A stretch of 64,000 nucleotides of DNA from Streptomyces himalayensis subsp. himalayensis (GCF_013778455.1 NZ_JACEHE010000024.1:59180-123179); one strand, 5' to 3'; shown: positions 39,731 through 49,926, counted from the first letter of the stretch. Translations and numbers: made by a program. The notes: generated by a model not told the origin, from the letters alone.

Positions 39731-41758
39731 TCAGGAGTGCGGCTCCCGTACGACGGCGATGTCTCCGGGCGGGACGGTGACCGATCCGGAGGCCGGCTTG
39801 CCGGTCAGCAGCTCGGTGGCGTCGGGCGCGACCGGGACGTCCGCGCCGTCACCGGCGTGGTCGATCAGGAAGAGGTAGTCGGCGTCCGCGCCGCGCCGCC
39901 GGACCGCCTCGACGCCGGGCGGGACGGCCGTACGAAGGACCGGCTGGACACCCGCCTCGTCGCGGATGCGGTCGAGGAGGGAGGCGAGCGTGGCCGGGTC
40001 CGGGCGCGTGGCCAGGTACCAGGCCGTACCCGCCCCGTGTGCATGCCGCGTCACGGCCGGGACGCCGGCCAGCTGCCCCTGCGCGTACGACGCCACCGCC
40101 TCCGCACCCGCGAGCCGCAGCCGCTCCGACCACAGGGTGCAGCCGGCGCCGTCCGGCACGTCCCCGGTCAGGCCCAGTGACTCGCCCGGCAGCAGCGGGA
40201 AGAGTTCGTCGGTGCGTACGCCGAGTGCGTCCCGGAAGGCCCCGGGATAACCGCCCAGCCGCACATGGCAGTTCTCGTCGACTGCGCCACTGTGGAACCC
40301 GACAGCGAAGGTGCCGCCGCGCTCGGCGAAGCCGGTGAGGTTGGCGGCGCCCGCGTCGTCGACCAGGTACAGGCTCGGGGCGAGGACCAGGCGGTAGCGG
40401 GAGAGGTCCGCGTCGGGGCGTACGAAGTCCACCGCCACACCCGCCCGCCACAGCGGCTCGTACCAGTCCCGTACGAGGTCCTGGAAGCGGAGCTCGCCGC
40501 TGGGCTGCGACGGGAGCTCCAGCGCCCAGCGGGCGTCCCAGTCCCAGACGATCGCGACCTCCGCCGTGCCGGTGCTGCCGCGCACCTCGGCCAGGGCCTT
40601 CAGATCGGCGCCGAGCCGGACCACGTCCCGCCAGATCTGGCTGTCCGTCCCGGCGTGCGGCAGCATCGCCGAGTGCCACTGCTCGGCTCCCGCCTTGGCG
40701 GCCCGCCACTGGAAGTACGCGATGCCGTCCGCGCCGCGCGCGACATGGGCGAGGGCGTTGCGGCGCAGCTCGCCCAGGCGCTTCGCGCGGTTGACGGGCT
40801 GCCAGTTGACGGCGCCTGTGGAGTGCTCCATCAGCAGCCAGGGCCCGCCCGCCAGCGAGCGCACCAGGTCGCCGCCGAGCGCGATGTCGATCTCCGACTC
40901 GGGATCGGTGGACATCAGGTAGTGGTCGTTGGAGACGACGTCCAGCTCGGGCGCCCAGCGCCAGTAGTCGAGCGCGTCGAAGTTCTGCATCACCATGAAG
41001 TTGGTGGTGGCGGGTATGGCGGGGGCCGCCTCGCGCAGCACGTCCCGCTCGGCGGTGCAGAGCGACAGCAGCTCGTCGGAGCAGAAGCGCCGCCAGTCCA
41101 GCTGGTGCGTCGGGTTGGGCACGGCTCCGGTCGCGCGGGGCGGCAGGATCTCGTCCCAGTCGTAATACCACTGACTCCAGAACGTGGTGCCCCAGGCGTG
41201 GTTGAGCGCGTCCAGATCGTCCCCGTACCGCGCCCTCAGCCAGCGGCGGAAGGCTGCCGCGCTGGTGTCGCAGTAGCAGGCGGCGTTGTGGCAGCCGTAC
41301 TCGTTGTGCACGTGCCACATGACGACGGCCGGGTGGTCCGCGTACCGCTCGGCGATGGCCCCGGCGATCCGCAGGGCGGCGTCGCGGTAGGCGGGGCTGC
41401 TGGGGCAGAACGTCTGGCGGCTGCCGTAAAAGAGGGTGCGGCCGTCCTTGTCGACGGGGAGCGCCTCCGGGTGAGCGCGGAAGAACCACGCGGGAGGCGC
41501 GGCCGTGGGCGTGGCCAGGTCGGCGGCGATGCCGTTCTCGTGGAGCAGGTCGAGGAGCCGGTCCATGCGGGAGAAGTCGTAGACGCCTTCGGAGGGCTCC
41601 ATCAACGCCCAGGAGAAGATGCCGACGCTGACCATGGTCACGCCCGCCTCGCGCATCAGGCGCATGTCCTCGGCCCACACCTCCTCGGGCCACTGCTCGG
41701 GGTTGTAGTCACCGCCGTACGCGATGCCGGGGACGGAGAGAGTGCGCTGGGCGGTCAC
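39731..41758 (-). CDS. GH42 beta-galactosidase
   Basis: 675 residues from GTG 41758, overlapping the GH36 stop (GTGA). The TIM barrel begins with YGGDYNPEQWPEEVWAED. The acid/base is Glu153 in WHVHNEYGCHNAACYC and the nucleophile Glu311 in GPWLLMEHSTGAVNWQP. Four nearby cysteines (about 118, 156, 161, 163) could bind zinc as in GH42 structures. There is no signal peptide. It hydrolyses beta-galactosides taken up by the upstream ABC transporter and is the last gene of a five-gene operon. Confidence 0.95.
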   Translation of the reverse strand: MTAQRTLSVPGIAYGGDYNPEQWPEEVWAEDMRLMREAGVTMVSVGIFSWALMEPSEGVYDFSRMDRLLDLLHENGIAADLATPTAAPPAWFFRAHPEALPVDKDGRTLFYGSRQTFCPSSPAYRDAALRIAGAIAERYADHPAVVMWHVHNEYGCHNAACYCDTSAAAFRRWLRARYGDDLDALNHAWGTTFWSQWYYDWDEILPPRATGAVPNPTHQLDWRRFCSDELLSLCTAERDVLREAAPAIPATTNFMVMQNFDALDYWRWAPELDVVSNDHYLMSTDPESEIDIALGGDLVRSLAGGPWLLMEHSTGAVNWQPVNRAKRLGELRRNALAHVARGADGIAYFQWRAAKAGAEQWHSAMLPHAGTDSQIWRDVVRLGADLKALAEVRGSTGTAEVAIVWDWDARWALELPSQPSGELRFQDLVRDWYEPLWRAGVAVDFVRPDADLSRYRLVLAPSLYLVDDAGAANLTGFAERGGTFAVGFHSGAVDENCHVRLGGYPGAFRDALGVRTDELFPLLPGESLGLTGDVPDGAGCTLWSERLRLAGAEAVASYAQGQLAGVPAVTRHAHGAGTAWYLATRPDPATLASLLDRIRDEAGVQPVLRTAVPPGVEAVRRRGADADYLFLIDHAGDGADVPVAPDATELLTGKPASGSVTVPPGDIAVVREPHS

Positions 41759-43116
41759 TGGGAGGCTCCCTCTAGGGCGAGGCGGGTAGGCGCGGTGAGC
41801 AGGCGGCGGGTGGTGGCCAGACCCCAGTCGTCCAGGGACAGCAGCCGGTCGCTGCTGGCCATGAGGCCGCCGGTGGCCTCCACGTGCGCGGCCCAGCGCT
41901 CCCGAGTCTCCACGGCGGGGCGGGCCATCAGGCAGTCCGGGTCGTTGACCCAGAAGCGGCCGTGCTGCCACTGGCGGCCCACGCCCGTGAACTCGGCTGC
42001 CTCCTGACCGGGTTGGCTGAAATCTCCGCTCTCGGGATCGCGGTACGGGGCCGTGTCCGGGCTGACGCGCATGGCGTCGAAGAGCCCGATGGACGGCAGG
42101 ATCGGCGCCCCGCAGCCGAGCAGGTAGGCATCGGGGCCGATGGCCTGGCGGATCAGGGCGATGCCCTCGCGGTAGGCGGTGAGGGCGTCGGCGCCGGAGT
42201 GGCGGGCGCCGTCCATGGCCCCGGCGTAGAGGAAGTCGGCCTTGAAGTAGTCGTAGCCCTCGGCGCGCAGGGTCGCGAAGACGTCGACGAGGTACCCGGC
42301 CGCGTGCGGGTGGGTGGTGTCCAGGACGTGGAGGTCGTGGCCCCAGTTGCGCCCGGCGTGCAGCGGTGTGGTGCCGTCGGCGGCCCGTACGAGCCAGTCC
42401 GGGTGCTCGGCGGCGAGCTCGCTGTCGGGGGCGACCAGGAACGGGGCGGTCCAGATACCGGCCCGGCGGCCGCTCTCGCGGATGGTGTCGGCGAGCCCGG
42501 CGCGGGACCGGAAGCGGCCGGAGAGGGTGAGCCAGTCACCGAGGGCGCTCTGGTAGCCGTCGTCGATCTGGACGACGTCGACGGGCAGGCCGAGGGTGTC
42601 CATGGCGCCGAGGTTCTCGTGGATGTCGTCCTCGGTGACGGCGGTGAAGTACTCGTACCAGGAGCACCACACGGTCGGCGCCGGGCGGGGAGCCGGCAGC
42701 CCGAGGGCCTGCACGACACCGTCCGCCCAGGCGGCGAGGGCGGCCTGGATGCCACCGGTGCCCTCGTGGCTGTGCTCGGTGACCGGCCCGTCGGCACTGA
42801 CCTCGGCACGGCCGTCCCGGATCTGGAGCCGGATCGACGGTACGGACCGCAGCGGATCGGCGGCCGCCCACAGCCGTACGGGCGAGCCGTCCCCGGGGTC
42901 GAGCGCCAGCAGCCCTTCGCCCTGGAAGGTGCCGGCCGGAACGGTGACCCCGGGCCGATAGCAGACGGTCGCCCAGTTGTCGTTGGTCGGGCGGTACGGC
43001 GCCGCGTCGACTGCGTAGGCGCCGCTGGGGCTCCAGGACTGCCAGCCCTCCTCGTGGACGCGGGCGTGGGCCGGGTCCACGGGGACGGAGGCGAGCGGCG
43101 TGAAGGGGTGGTGCAC
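41755..43116 (-). CDS. GH36-type alpha-galactosidase-like enzyme
   Basis: 453 residues from GTG 43116; TTG 43131 is an alternative start with no ribosome site. The catalytic domain has VWCSWYEYF (149-157), VQIDDGYQ (182-189), nucleophile Asp294 in YFKADFLYAG and acid/base Asp354 in MRVSPDTAPY. The N-terminal beta domain is shorter than in most GH36 enzymes. It is cytoplasmic and overlaps the GH42 gene by 4 bases. Together they would handle oligosaccharides carrying both alpha- and beta-galactosyl units. Confidence 0.93.
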   Translation of the reverse strand: MHHPFTPLASVPVDPAHARVHEEGWQSWSPSGAYAVDAAPYRPTNDNWATVCYRPGVTVPAGTFQGEGLLALDPGDGSPVRLWAAADPLRSVPSIRLQIRDGRAEVSADGPVTEHSHEGTGGIQAALAAWADGVVQALGLPAPRPAPTVWCSWYEYFTAVTEDDIHENLGAMDTLGLPVDVVQIDDGYQSALGDWLTLSGRFRSRAGLADTIRESGRRAGIWTAPFLVAPDSELAAEHPDWLVRAADGTTPLHAGRNWGHDLHVLDTTHPHAAGYLVDVFATLRAEGYDYFKADFLYAGAMDGARHSGADALTAYREGIALIRQAIGPDAYLLGCGAPILPSIGLFDAMRVSPDTAPYRDPESGDFSQPGQEAAEFTGVGRQWQHGRFWVNDPDCLMARPAVETRERWAAHVEATGGLMASSDRLLSLDDWGLATTRRLLTAPTRLALEGASQ

Positions 43117-43142
43117 GGGTGTCTCTTTCAAGAAAGGGGCCG

Positions 43143-44030
43143 TCAGCCCTTGTTGGCGCCCAGCGTCAGCCCGCTGACGAACTGCCGCTGCAGCACGAAG
43201 TACACGATCAGCGTGGGGATCGCGGTGAGCAGGGCGCCGGCGGCGACCAGGTTGGGGTCGGTGAAGTACGTCCCGGAGAGGTTGTTCAGCGCCGAGGTGA
43301 TCGGCATGTTCTCACCGGTCGAGATCAGGACGAGGGCCCAGAAGAAGTCGTTGTAGATCCAGATGGACAGCAACGTCGCCAGGGCCGCCATCGCCGGGCG
43401 GCACAGCGGCAGCACGATCTGCCAGTACTGACGCCACACCGAGGCGCCGTCCACCAGCGCGGCCTCGGTCAATTCGTGCGGCAGCGTGCGCATGTAGTTG
43501 CTCAGCACGAAGGCGCAGAAGCCCGACTGGAACGCGACGTGGATCAGCACCAGGCCCAGGGCGGAGTCGTAGAGCTTGCCGCTCATCGTGATGCCGGGCA
43601 GGTCGATGAGCAGGTACAGCCGGTACAGCGGGGTGATGATGACCTGCTGCGGAAGCAGGTTGCCCGCCGTGAAGACCAGCAGCAGCGCCAGGTTGAGGCG
43701 GAAGTCGAAGCGGCTCACGTAGAAGGCGACCATCGACGACAGGAACAGCGTCAACAGCACCGCCGGGACGGCGATGATCATCGTGTTGAGGAAGTAGTGC
43801 GACATGTCCGACTGCGTGAACGCGTTCGTGAAGTTGTCGAAGTTCAGCGTGTCGGGCCAGGACACGTATCCCTTCTCACTGGTCTCCGCGTACGGCCGCA
43901 TCGCCGAGTAGACCGCCCAGAGCAGCGGCGCCAGCCAGGCCAGCGCCGCGCCGGCGAGGAAGAGGTGCAGCAGGACCCGGGCGGGGCGGATGGGGGCGCG
44001 CTTCTTCAGCGCGACGGTGCCGGTGCTCAT
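43143..44030 (-). CDS. Carbohydrate ABC permease, MalG-like
   Basis: 295 residues. Six membrane helices and the ABC-loop motif EAALVDGASVWRQYWQIVLPLCRPAM near residue 190 identify a CUT1-family inner-membrane component. It overlaps the upstream permease by 4 bases. No ATPase gene is in the operon, so a shared MsiK-type ATPase probably energises it, as known for Streptomyces sugar importers. Confidence 0.95.
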   Translation of the reverse strand: MSTGTVALKKRAPIRPARVLLHLFLAGAALAWLAPLLWAVYSAMRPYAETSEKGYVSWPDTLNFDNFTNAFTQSDMSHYFLNTMIIAVPAVLLTLFLSSMVAFYVSRFDFRLNLALLLVFTAGNLLPQQVIITPLYRLYLLIDLPGITMSGKLYDSALGLVLIHVAFQSGFCAFVLSNYMRTLPHELTEAALVDGASVWRQYWQIVLPLCRPAMAALATLLSIWIYNDFFWALVLISTGENMPITSALNNLSGTYFTDPNLVAAGALLTAIPTLIVYFVLQRQFVSGLTLGANKG

Positions 44031-45004
44031 GCGCGCCGCTCCTTCCGGAAGGTGGCCACCAGGTAGGGGATGATCACGACGAGCGAGATCAGCAGCAGGA
44101 CGACCGCGATCGCGGAGCCGTATCCGATGCGGCTGGACTCACCGATGATGTTGTTGGTGACCAGGATCGAGAGCAGCTCGGTGCCCTCGGCGCCCTTGTT
44201 GAAGACGAAGACCAGGTCGAAGCAGCGCAGGGCCTCGATGATGGTGACGACCAGGACGACGGTGTTGGTGGGGCGCAGCGTCGGGAAGACGACGTTCTTG
44301 AACGTCTGCCACTCGTTGGCCCCGTCGAGGGCGGAGGCCTCCCGCAGTGCGGGGTCGACGCCCTTCAGGCCGGCCAGGTACAGGATCATCATGTAGCCGG
44401 TGTGGCGCCACGACGCGGCGACGAGGACCGCCCAGAGGTTGAGGTCCGGGTCGCCGATCCAGTCGATGTACTTGCCGGGCTCGTTGGCCCCGATGATGCT
44501 GTTGATCAGGCCGGTGTCGGGGTTGTAGATCAGCTGCCAGACGAAGCCGATGACGGCCATCGACAGCACGACGGGCAGGAAGAACGCGGTCTGGTACACC
44601 CTGCTGAAGCGGATCTTCTTGTCCAGCTGCACGGCCAGGAACAGGCCGAGCGGGGTCGGGATCACGATCAGGACGACGAACCAGATGACGTTGTGCTGGA
44701 CGGCGGGCCAGAACTGCGGGTTCTGCTCGAAGAGTTCCTTGAAGTTCTGCAGCCCGACCCACTGGATCGAGTCGAAGCCGATGCCGTCCCAGGTGGTGAA
44801 GGCCAGCGCGATGGAGGCGAGGGCCGTCACCCACACGAGGGCGATGTGCAGGATGGTCGGCAGGCCCGCCATCAGACCGAGGGTGAGCCGGTCGCGGCGG
44901 GTCAGCAGGCGGCGGTGCCCATGGGGCACGTTCGTGGCGGGGGCAGCGCCCGAAGGCGGCACGTCGGCCGCCTCCGGGATCTCCTTGGCGATGTCGGTCG
45001 TCAT
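44027..45004 (-). CDS. Carbohydrate ABC permease, MalF-like
   Basis: 325 residues with about six membrane helices. The coupling motif is REASALDGANEWQTFKNVVFPTLRP near residue 220. It forms the heterodimeric channel with the downstream permease and overlaps the binding-protein gene by 4 bases at its start. Confidence 0.95.
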   Translation of the reverse strand: MTTDIAKEIPEAADVPPSGAAPATNVPHGHRRLLTRRDRLTLGLMAGLPTILHIALVWVTALASIALAFTTWDGIGFDSIQWVGLQNFKELFEQNPQFWPAVQHNVIWFVVLIVIPTPLGLFLAVQLDKKIRFSRVYQTAFFLPVVLSMAVIGFVWQLIYNPDTGLINSIIGANEPGKYIDWIGDPDLNLWAVLVAASWRHTGYMMILYLAGLKGVDPALREASALDGANEWQTFKNVVFPTLRPTNTVVLVVTIIEALRCFDLVFVFNKGAEGTELLSILVTNNIIGESSRIGYGSAIAVVLLLISLVVIIPYLVATFRKERRA

Positions 45005-46311
45005 GAGGAGGCGAAGATCGTCTTCTTCTGGCGCTCGATCGAGGACAGCAGGCTGTCGACGCCCTTGGGGTCACGGACGAACTTCTGCAGCGCGGGCTGC
45101 ATCACCGTGGAGGTGAAGTCCGGCCGGCTGTCACGGTCCATGAACTGCGTCAGGGACTTGGCACCGGAGATCATGTCGTACGCCTTCTTCTGCAGGGCGC
45201 TGTACGACGAGGTGTCGGCGCCGGTGGCGGCGTGGACCACGCTCGGGTCGGACTTGAGGTAGATGTCCTCGGCCTCCGTGGTGCCGAGGTACTCCAGGAG
45301 CTTGACCGCCCCGGCCTTGTTCTTCGGGCTCTTGCTCATCATGAAGCCGTCGGTCGGCGCCTCGACGGTGTCCTGCCCGTACGCCGGGTCGATCTCCGGG
45401 AAGGCGAAGAAGTCGAGGTCCTCGAGGGCGGCCTTGTCGGTGAACTGCTGGGCCACGAAGGTGCCCAGGAGGTACATGCCGGCCTTCTTCGAGGCCAGCG
45501 TCTGGGCCGCGTCCTGCCAGGTGCGGCCGACGGCGCCCTCCTGGTGGTAGGGGAGGATCTCGGCCCACAGGTCGAAGGCCTTGCGCACCTTGGCGTCGGT
45601 CCAGGAGGCCTTGCCCGCCATCAGCTCGACGTGGAAGTCGTAGCCGTTCTGGCGGAAGTTGATCTGGTCGAAGGTGCCGAGCGCGGGCCAGGCGTCCTTG
45701 TCGCCGAAGGCGATCGGGACGAGGCCGTCCTTCTTCATCTGCTTGCACAGGGCGACGAAGTCGTCCCACTTGGTGGGGACTTCGTAGCCGTTCTCCTTGA
45801 AGACGCTCTTCCGGTAGAAGATGGCCCACGGGTACGAGTACAGCGGCACGAAGTAGTACTTGCCGTCCTCGCCCTTGCTGAGCTTGTGCATCGCCTCGGG
45901 GAAGTTGCCCCCGATGGTCTTCCACACGTCGTCGATCGGGGTGGCCAGTCCCTTGGCCGCGAAGAACTGCATCCGGTACCCGGCGAACCAGGTGAACACG
46001 TCGTCCGGTGTGCCCTGGAGGTAGGAGTTGATCTGCTCCTGGAAGGTGTTGGAGTCCTTGGTGTTCACGTCGACCGTGATGCCGGACTTCTTCTTGTAGG
46101 CCGCGTAGATGTCGGCGAACGCCTTCTTCGGCACCGGGTCGGACGCCTTGGAGCCGAGGGTGACGGTCTTCGGGTCGGCGGCCGTGCCGCTGCCGCCGCA
46201 GGCGCTGAGCAGGGGTATGCCGGCGCCGAGAGCGGCGGCGCCACCGATGCCGCGCAGCAGCGTGCGACGGCTCGGGCCCGGGACGGAGAGACCGGAGGGT
46301 GAGATGTGCAT
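45001..46311 (-). CDS. Sugar-binding lipoprotein of ABC importer
   Basis: 436 residues from ATG 46311 with AGGAG 6-7 bases upstream. The N-terminus has a twin-arginine-like SRRTLLRG followed by a lipobox LLSAC, so it is a Tat-type lipoprotein. The mature part is a family-1 extracellular solute-binding protein (GYRMQFFAAKGLATPIDDVW, YSYPWAIFYRKSVFKENG). It is the first gene of the galactoside operon and delivers substrate to the two permeases. Confidence 0.95.
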   Translation of the reverse strand: MHISPSGLSVPGPSRRTLLRGIGGAAALGAGIPLLSACGGSGTAADPKTVTLGSKASDPVPKKAFADIYAAYKKKSGITVDVNTKDSNTFQEQINSYLQGTPDDVFTWFAGYRMQFFAAKGLATPIDDVWKTIGGNFPEAMHKLSKGEDGKYYFVPLYSYPWAIFYRKSVFKENGYEVPTKWDDFVALCKQMKKDGLVPIAFGDKDAWPALGTFDQINFRQNGYDFHVELMAGKASWTDAKVRKAFDLWAEILPYHQEGAVGRTWQDAAQTLASKKAGMYLLGTFVAQQFTDKAALEDLDFFAFPEIDPAYGQDTVEAPTDGFMMSKSPKNKAGAVKLLEYLGTTEAEDIYLKSDPSVVHAATGADTSSYSALQKKAYDMISGAKSLTQFMDRDSRPDFTSTVMQPALQKFVRDPKGVDSLLSSIERQKKTIFASS

Positions 46312-46656
46312 GACGGCTCCTGAGGGCAGGGTCAGCCAGGGACCTGTGTCGAAGGAGGGGCGGAGAGCAAAATCGACCAGAAATCAACCTGACCGAACAT
46401 CGTGGGGGTTATAACAGCCGGATGTCCTGTCATGCGTCAAGGGGGTCTTGTCCGTCTTTCTCGAAACGTGATGGACACCCTCCGTGTGCGCTTCTGTAAT
46501 GGTTCAGGGACGTCTCGGCGGATGCCGGGGGGAGGCCGGGAACTCCGGATGGCTACCGGCCATCGCCCGATATCCGCGGGCCCGCACGCCCAGCTCAGAG
46601 TGGACTAAACGGCCTAAACTACGCACAAAGCCTTTTTGTGGCCGATTGAGGGCAGC
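46312..46656. other. Divergent promoter region, galactoside operon and phosphatase
   Basis: This 345-bp space separates the sugar operon from the divergent GAF/PAS/SpoIIE gene. It contains the promoter at 46411-46440. No regulator gene or complete palindromic operator was seen. Confidence 0.6.
46411..46440 (-). promoter_or_regulatory. Promoter of galactoside operon
   Basis: On the minus strand TTGACG (46440-46435), an 18-bp spacer and TGTTAT (46416-46411) form a good promoter about 100 bp upstream of the binding-protein ATG. TATAAC overlaps the -10 region. Confidence 0.6.
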
Positions 46657-49191
46657 ATGGGCTCCAGCGGTGCGGAACGCAGGGCGCAGCCGACCGGTGC
46701 CCAGGGCGTCGGCGGCACGTCGGGACGTGACGACGCCCTGGTCGCGGCCGTCATCAAGGCCGTCGAGGTGACCGGGGCGCATGCGGCAAGCGCCTTCCTG
46801 ATCGCGCGCGACCAGAGCTCGCTCGTGCTCACTGCGGCAGCGGGCACACCGCCCTCCCTGATCGGCGGCTGGCACCGGATCCCCGTGAACAGCGGACTCC
46901 CCGTGGCAGAGGCGTACCGCTCCGGGCGGACGGTCCATCTGGCCGACGCCGACGAAACCGTACGGCGGTTCCCCCAGTTCGCCGTGGCCATGCCGTACCC
47001 CTTCGGCTCGGCGTCCGTACCGGTGAAGTCAGGCCGGCGGGTCTTCGGGGCCATGTCCGTGGTGTGGGCCTCCCGGCCCAGCGGAGAGGGCCTGTCGCAG
47101 ACGCAGCGACGGCAGCTGCGCGCCGCGGCCGACCGTCTCGGCGCAGCGCTCGCCGCGCTGGACGCACACGGCGCGCTCGACGGGCCGGACGCCGCGAACA
47201 TCCCACTGGTGGTCCCGGTGCCGTCCGGCCCGGCGGTCAGGGTGGGCCTGTTCGACTGGGACCTCGACACCGGGGCCGTCACGGCGGACGACGAGATGTG
47301 CGCGATCTTCGGCATCCCCCCTCATGAGTTCGACGGGCGGGCGGCCACGCTGGAGGCCAGGCTCGACCCCACGGACGTCCGCGGCTTCCGCTCCGCCGCC
47401 CGCGTCGCGATCGAGGAGGGCCGCGTCCTCGCCCAGTACCTGCGCATGAGGGACAGCGAGACTCACCGGACCGTCGAGGTGTGGGGACACGCGGCCGACG
47501 TGCCCGAGGACCGGCGGGCCGAGACTCGCCCCCCGCCCCGCCTGGTCGGCGCCGTCCTCGACTCCGGAACCGGTCTGGCCGCGGTCGCCGCCATCGAACG
47601 GCTCGCGGACGGCTTCTTCGCGCTCGCCCCGGACGGGCGCGTCACCTACGCCAACCGCGGTCTCGAACGGCTGCTGCGCGTCGGCCAGGACGAACTGCTC
47701 GGCCATCGCCCCTGGGACGTACTGCCCTGGCTGTCCGACCCCGTCTACGAGGACCGGTACCGGGCCGCCCTCATCACCCAGAAGCCGGTCTCGTTCCTGG
47801 TCCGCCGCCCGCCCGACCACTGGCTCGTGTTCTCCTTCCACCCGGGCACCCACGGCATGACCGGGTGGGCCGCTCCGGCCACGGGCAAGCCGGTGGCGGA
47901 GCGGCTCGCCGAAGAGGGCGCGACCGTCATGGAAGGCGCGACCGTCACGTCCTCCGCGCCGATGGCCGCCCCCCGCCTGGGGTCGCTCTACCGCGTGCTG
48001 CACATGGGCAGCGCGCTGACCGAGGCGGTCACCGCCCGCGAGGTGTGCAGGGCCGTCGCCGAACAGCTGCTCCCGGCGTTCGGCGGCCAGAAGCTGGCGG
48101 TCTTCGAGGTGGACGAGCGGCGACTGCACCTGCTCTGGCAGGGCGGCTACCCGGAGGGTTTCCTCGACCAGTTCGAAGGCATACTCCTGGAGTCGTGCCA
48201 GCCCGCGACGGACTCACTCACCTCCGGTACCCCCCGGTTCATCGAGGACCGGCAGGAACTCCTCAAGAACTATCCGGGCTTCAGCACCAAGGCGATCGAC
48301 TCCAGCGCCTGGGCGTTCCTGCCGCTCATCGCCTCCGGCCGTCCTGTGGGCGTCTGCATCCTCGGCTTCAACGACGCCCACCGGTTTCCCAGCGAGGAGC
48401 GCGGCGTCCTCACCGCGATGGGCGGGCTGATCGCCCAGGCGCTGGAACGCGCCCGGCTCTACGACGCCGAGTCCGCCATCGCCCGCGGCCTGCAGGACGC
48501 CCTGCTGCCGCACCGGCTGCCCCGGCTGCCGGACATGCACGTCACCGGCCGCTACCTCCCCGGCACCCGCGGCATGGACATCGGCGGCGACTGGTACGAC
48601 GCCATCCCCGCCGGTGAGGGTGTCGCCCTGATCGTCGGGGACGTCGAGGGTCACAACGTCGCCGCGGCCGCGCTCATGGGCCAGCTGCGCAGCGCCGTAC
48701 GTGCCTTCGCCACCGCCGGACACCGGCCCCGCGACGTGGTCGCCAGCACCAACCGGCTGCTTCTCGGCCTCGACTCCGGGCTCCTCGCCAGCTGCTGCTA
48801 TGTCCTGTTCCACCCCCGTACCGGGCTCGCACGCCTGGTCCGCGCGGGCCACTGCCCGCCCCTCCTACGAGAGCCGGACGGCCGGACCCGGGCCCTGGAC
48901 CTGCCGTGCGGCCCGATACTCGGCGTAGAGGAAGCACCCGACTACCCGGAGTCGGAGCTGCACCTGTCACCCGGCTCGGTCCTTGCGCTCTACACGGACG
49001 GGCTGATCGAGAGACGCGGTTCGGACCTCGGTACCGGCATCGAAGCGCTGCGATCCTCGCTGGCTCACGCACACGCCTCATCCCTGGAGGAACTGGCCGA
49101 CCGTCTGCTGATCGACGCCCGCCACACCCCGCACCGCCTGGACGACATCGCGCTGCTGCTGACCGAGTACGTCCCTGCGCGCGCGGCCTGA
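46657..49191 (+). CDS. GAF-PAS-PAS-GAF-SpoIIE phosphatase
   Basis: 844 residues from ATG 46657 with GAGGG upstream; GTG 46636 would add 7 residues. An N-terminal GAF-like domain (about 20-155) is followed by two PAS-like domains (about 190-290 and 310-420) and a second GAF domain (about 445-600). The C-terminal PP2C/SpoIIE domain has GLQDALLPHRLP, IGGDWYDAIPAG, LIVGDVEGHN, VRAGHCPPLL and LALYTDGLIERRG with the metal-binding aspartates. It is soluble. It likely senses small ligands and dephosphorylates an anti-anti-sigma factor. Confidence 0.94.
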   Translation: MGSSGAERRAQPTGAQGVGGTSGRDDALVAAVIKAVEVTGAHAASAFLIARDQSSLVLTAAAGTPPSLIGGWHRIPVNSGLPVAEAYRSGRTVHLADADETVRRFPQFAVAMPYPFGSASVPVKSGRRVFGAMSVVWASRPSGEGLSQTQRRQLRAAADRLGAALAALDAHGALDGPDAANIPLVVPVPSGPAVRVGLFDWDLDTGAVTADDEMCAIFGIPPHEFDGRAATLEARLDPTDVRGFRSAARVAIEEGRVLAQYLRMRDSETHRTVEVWGHAADVPEDRRAETRPPPRLVGAVLDSGTGLAAVAAIERLADGFFALAPDGRVTYANRGLERLLRVGQDELLGHRPWDVLPWLSDPVYEDRYRAALITQKPVSFLVRRPPDHWLVFSFHPGTHGMTGWAAPATGKPVAERLAEEGATVMEGATVTSSAPMAAPRLGSLYRVLHMGSALTEAVTAREVCRAVAEQLLPAFGGQKLAVFEVDERRLHLLWQGGYPEGFLDQFEGILLESCQPATDSLTSGTPRFIEDRQELLKNYPGFSTKAIDSSAWAFLPLIASGRPVGVCILGFNDAHRFPSEERGVLTAMGGLIAQALERARLYDAESAIARGLQDALLPHRLPRLPDMHVTGRYLPGTRGMDIGGDWYDAIPAGEGVALIVGDVEGHNVAAAALMGQLRSAVRAFATAGHRPRDVVASTNRLLLGLDSGLLASCCYVLFHPRTGLARLVRAGHCPPLLREPDGRTRALDLPCGPILGVEEAPDYPESELHLSPGSVLALYTDGLIERRGSDLGTGIEALRSSLAHAHASSLEELADRLLIDARHTPHRLDDIALLLTEYVPARAA

Positions 49192-49284
49192 TCCGCCGAC
49201 GGTGCGCTGACGCAGCACGACCCGCCGCGTCACCCCGTACGGACGCGTGCTGCGCCGCGTACGCGGGCGCGCAATCATCGGGAC

Positions 49285-49875
49285 ATGGATGTCACCCTTC
49301 ACCTCGCCCAGCAGCCCGAAGCGGACGAGCTGCTCGGCCGCAGTCCGCTGGCAGCACTCGTCGGGATGCTGCTGGACCAGCAGATCCCCATGGAGTGGGC
49401 GTTCTCCGGGCCGTACACGATCGCCCAGCGCCTGGGAGCCGACGACCTCGACGCGCACGAGATCGCGGCATACGACCCCGAGGCTTTCGCCACGCTCCTC
49501 TCCGCCAAACCGGCCGTGCACCGCTACCCGGGCTCGATGGCCCAGCGCATCCAGCAGCTGTGCCAGTACCTCGTGGAGCACTACGACGGAGAGGCGAGCG
49601 CCGTCTGGGACGGCGCCGACAGCGGCAGGGAACTCCTCCGGCGCCTGGGCGACCTGCCCGGATTCGGAAAGCAGAAGGCCCAGATCTTCCTCGCCCTGCT
49701 GGGCAAGCAGCTCGGCGTACGCCCCGAGGGCTGGCGGGAGGCCGCGGGTCCGTACGGCGAGGCCAAGTCGTATCGCTCGGTGGCCGACATCACGGGCCCG
49801 GAATCCCTGGCGAAGGTCCGCGCGCACAAACAGGAGATGAAGGCCGCGGCGAAGGCGGCAAAGGCAGCGAAGTGA
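49285..49875 (+). CDS. HhH-GPD base-excision-repair-like protein
   Basis: 196 residues from ATG 49285. The helical domain contains LVGMLLDQQIPMEWAFSGPYTIAQRLG and the helix-hairpin-helix LPGFGKQKAQIFLALLGKQ. The usual C-terminal iron-sulfur cysteines are absent. A Lys/Ala-rich tail closes the protein. It is probably a DNA glycosylase or a glycosylase-like DNA-binding protein; the catalytic aspartate position is not clear. Confidence 0.85.
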   Translation: MDVTLHLAQQPEADELLGRSPLAALVGMLLDQQIPMEWAFSGPYTIAQRLGADDLDAHEIAAYDPEAFATLLSAKPAVHRYPGSMAQRIQQLCQYLVEHYDGEASAVWDGADSGRELLRRLGDLPGFGKQKAQIFLALLGKQLGVRPEGWREAAGPYGEAKSYRSVADITGPESLAKVRAHKQEMKAAAKAAKAAK

Positions 49876-49877
49876 CC

Positions 49878-49911
49878 GACGGCCCGGAACCGCGGGTGGT
49901 TCCGGGCCGTC
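49878..49911. terminator. Bidirectional terminator hairpin
   Basis: Perfect 14-bp arms GACGGCCCGGAACC and its complement flank a 6-base loop. It lies between the convergent HhH-GPD gene and the 50-residue gene. Confidence 0.85.
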
Positions 49912-49926
49912 GTCGTGTGCCGCGCC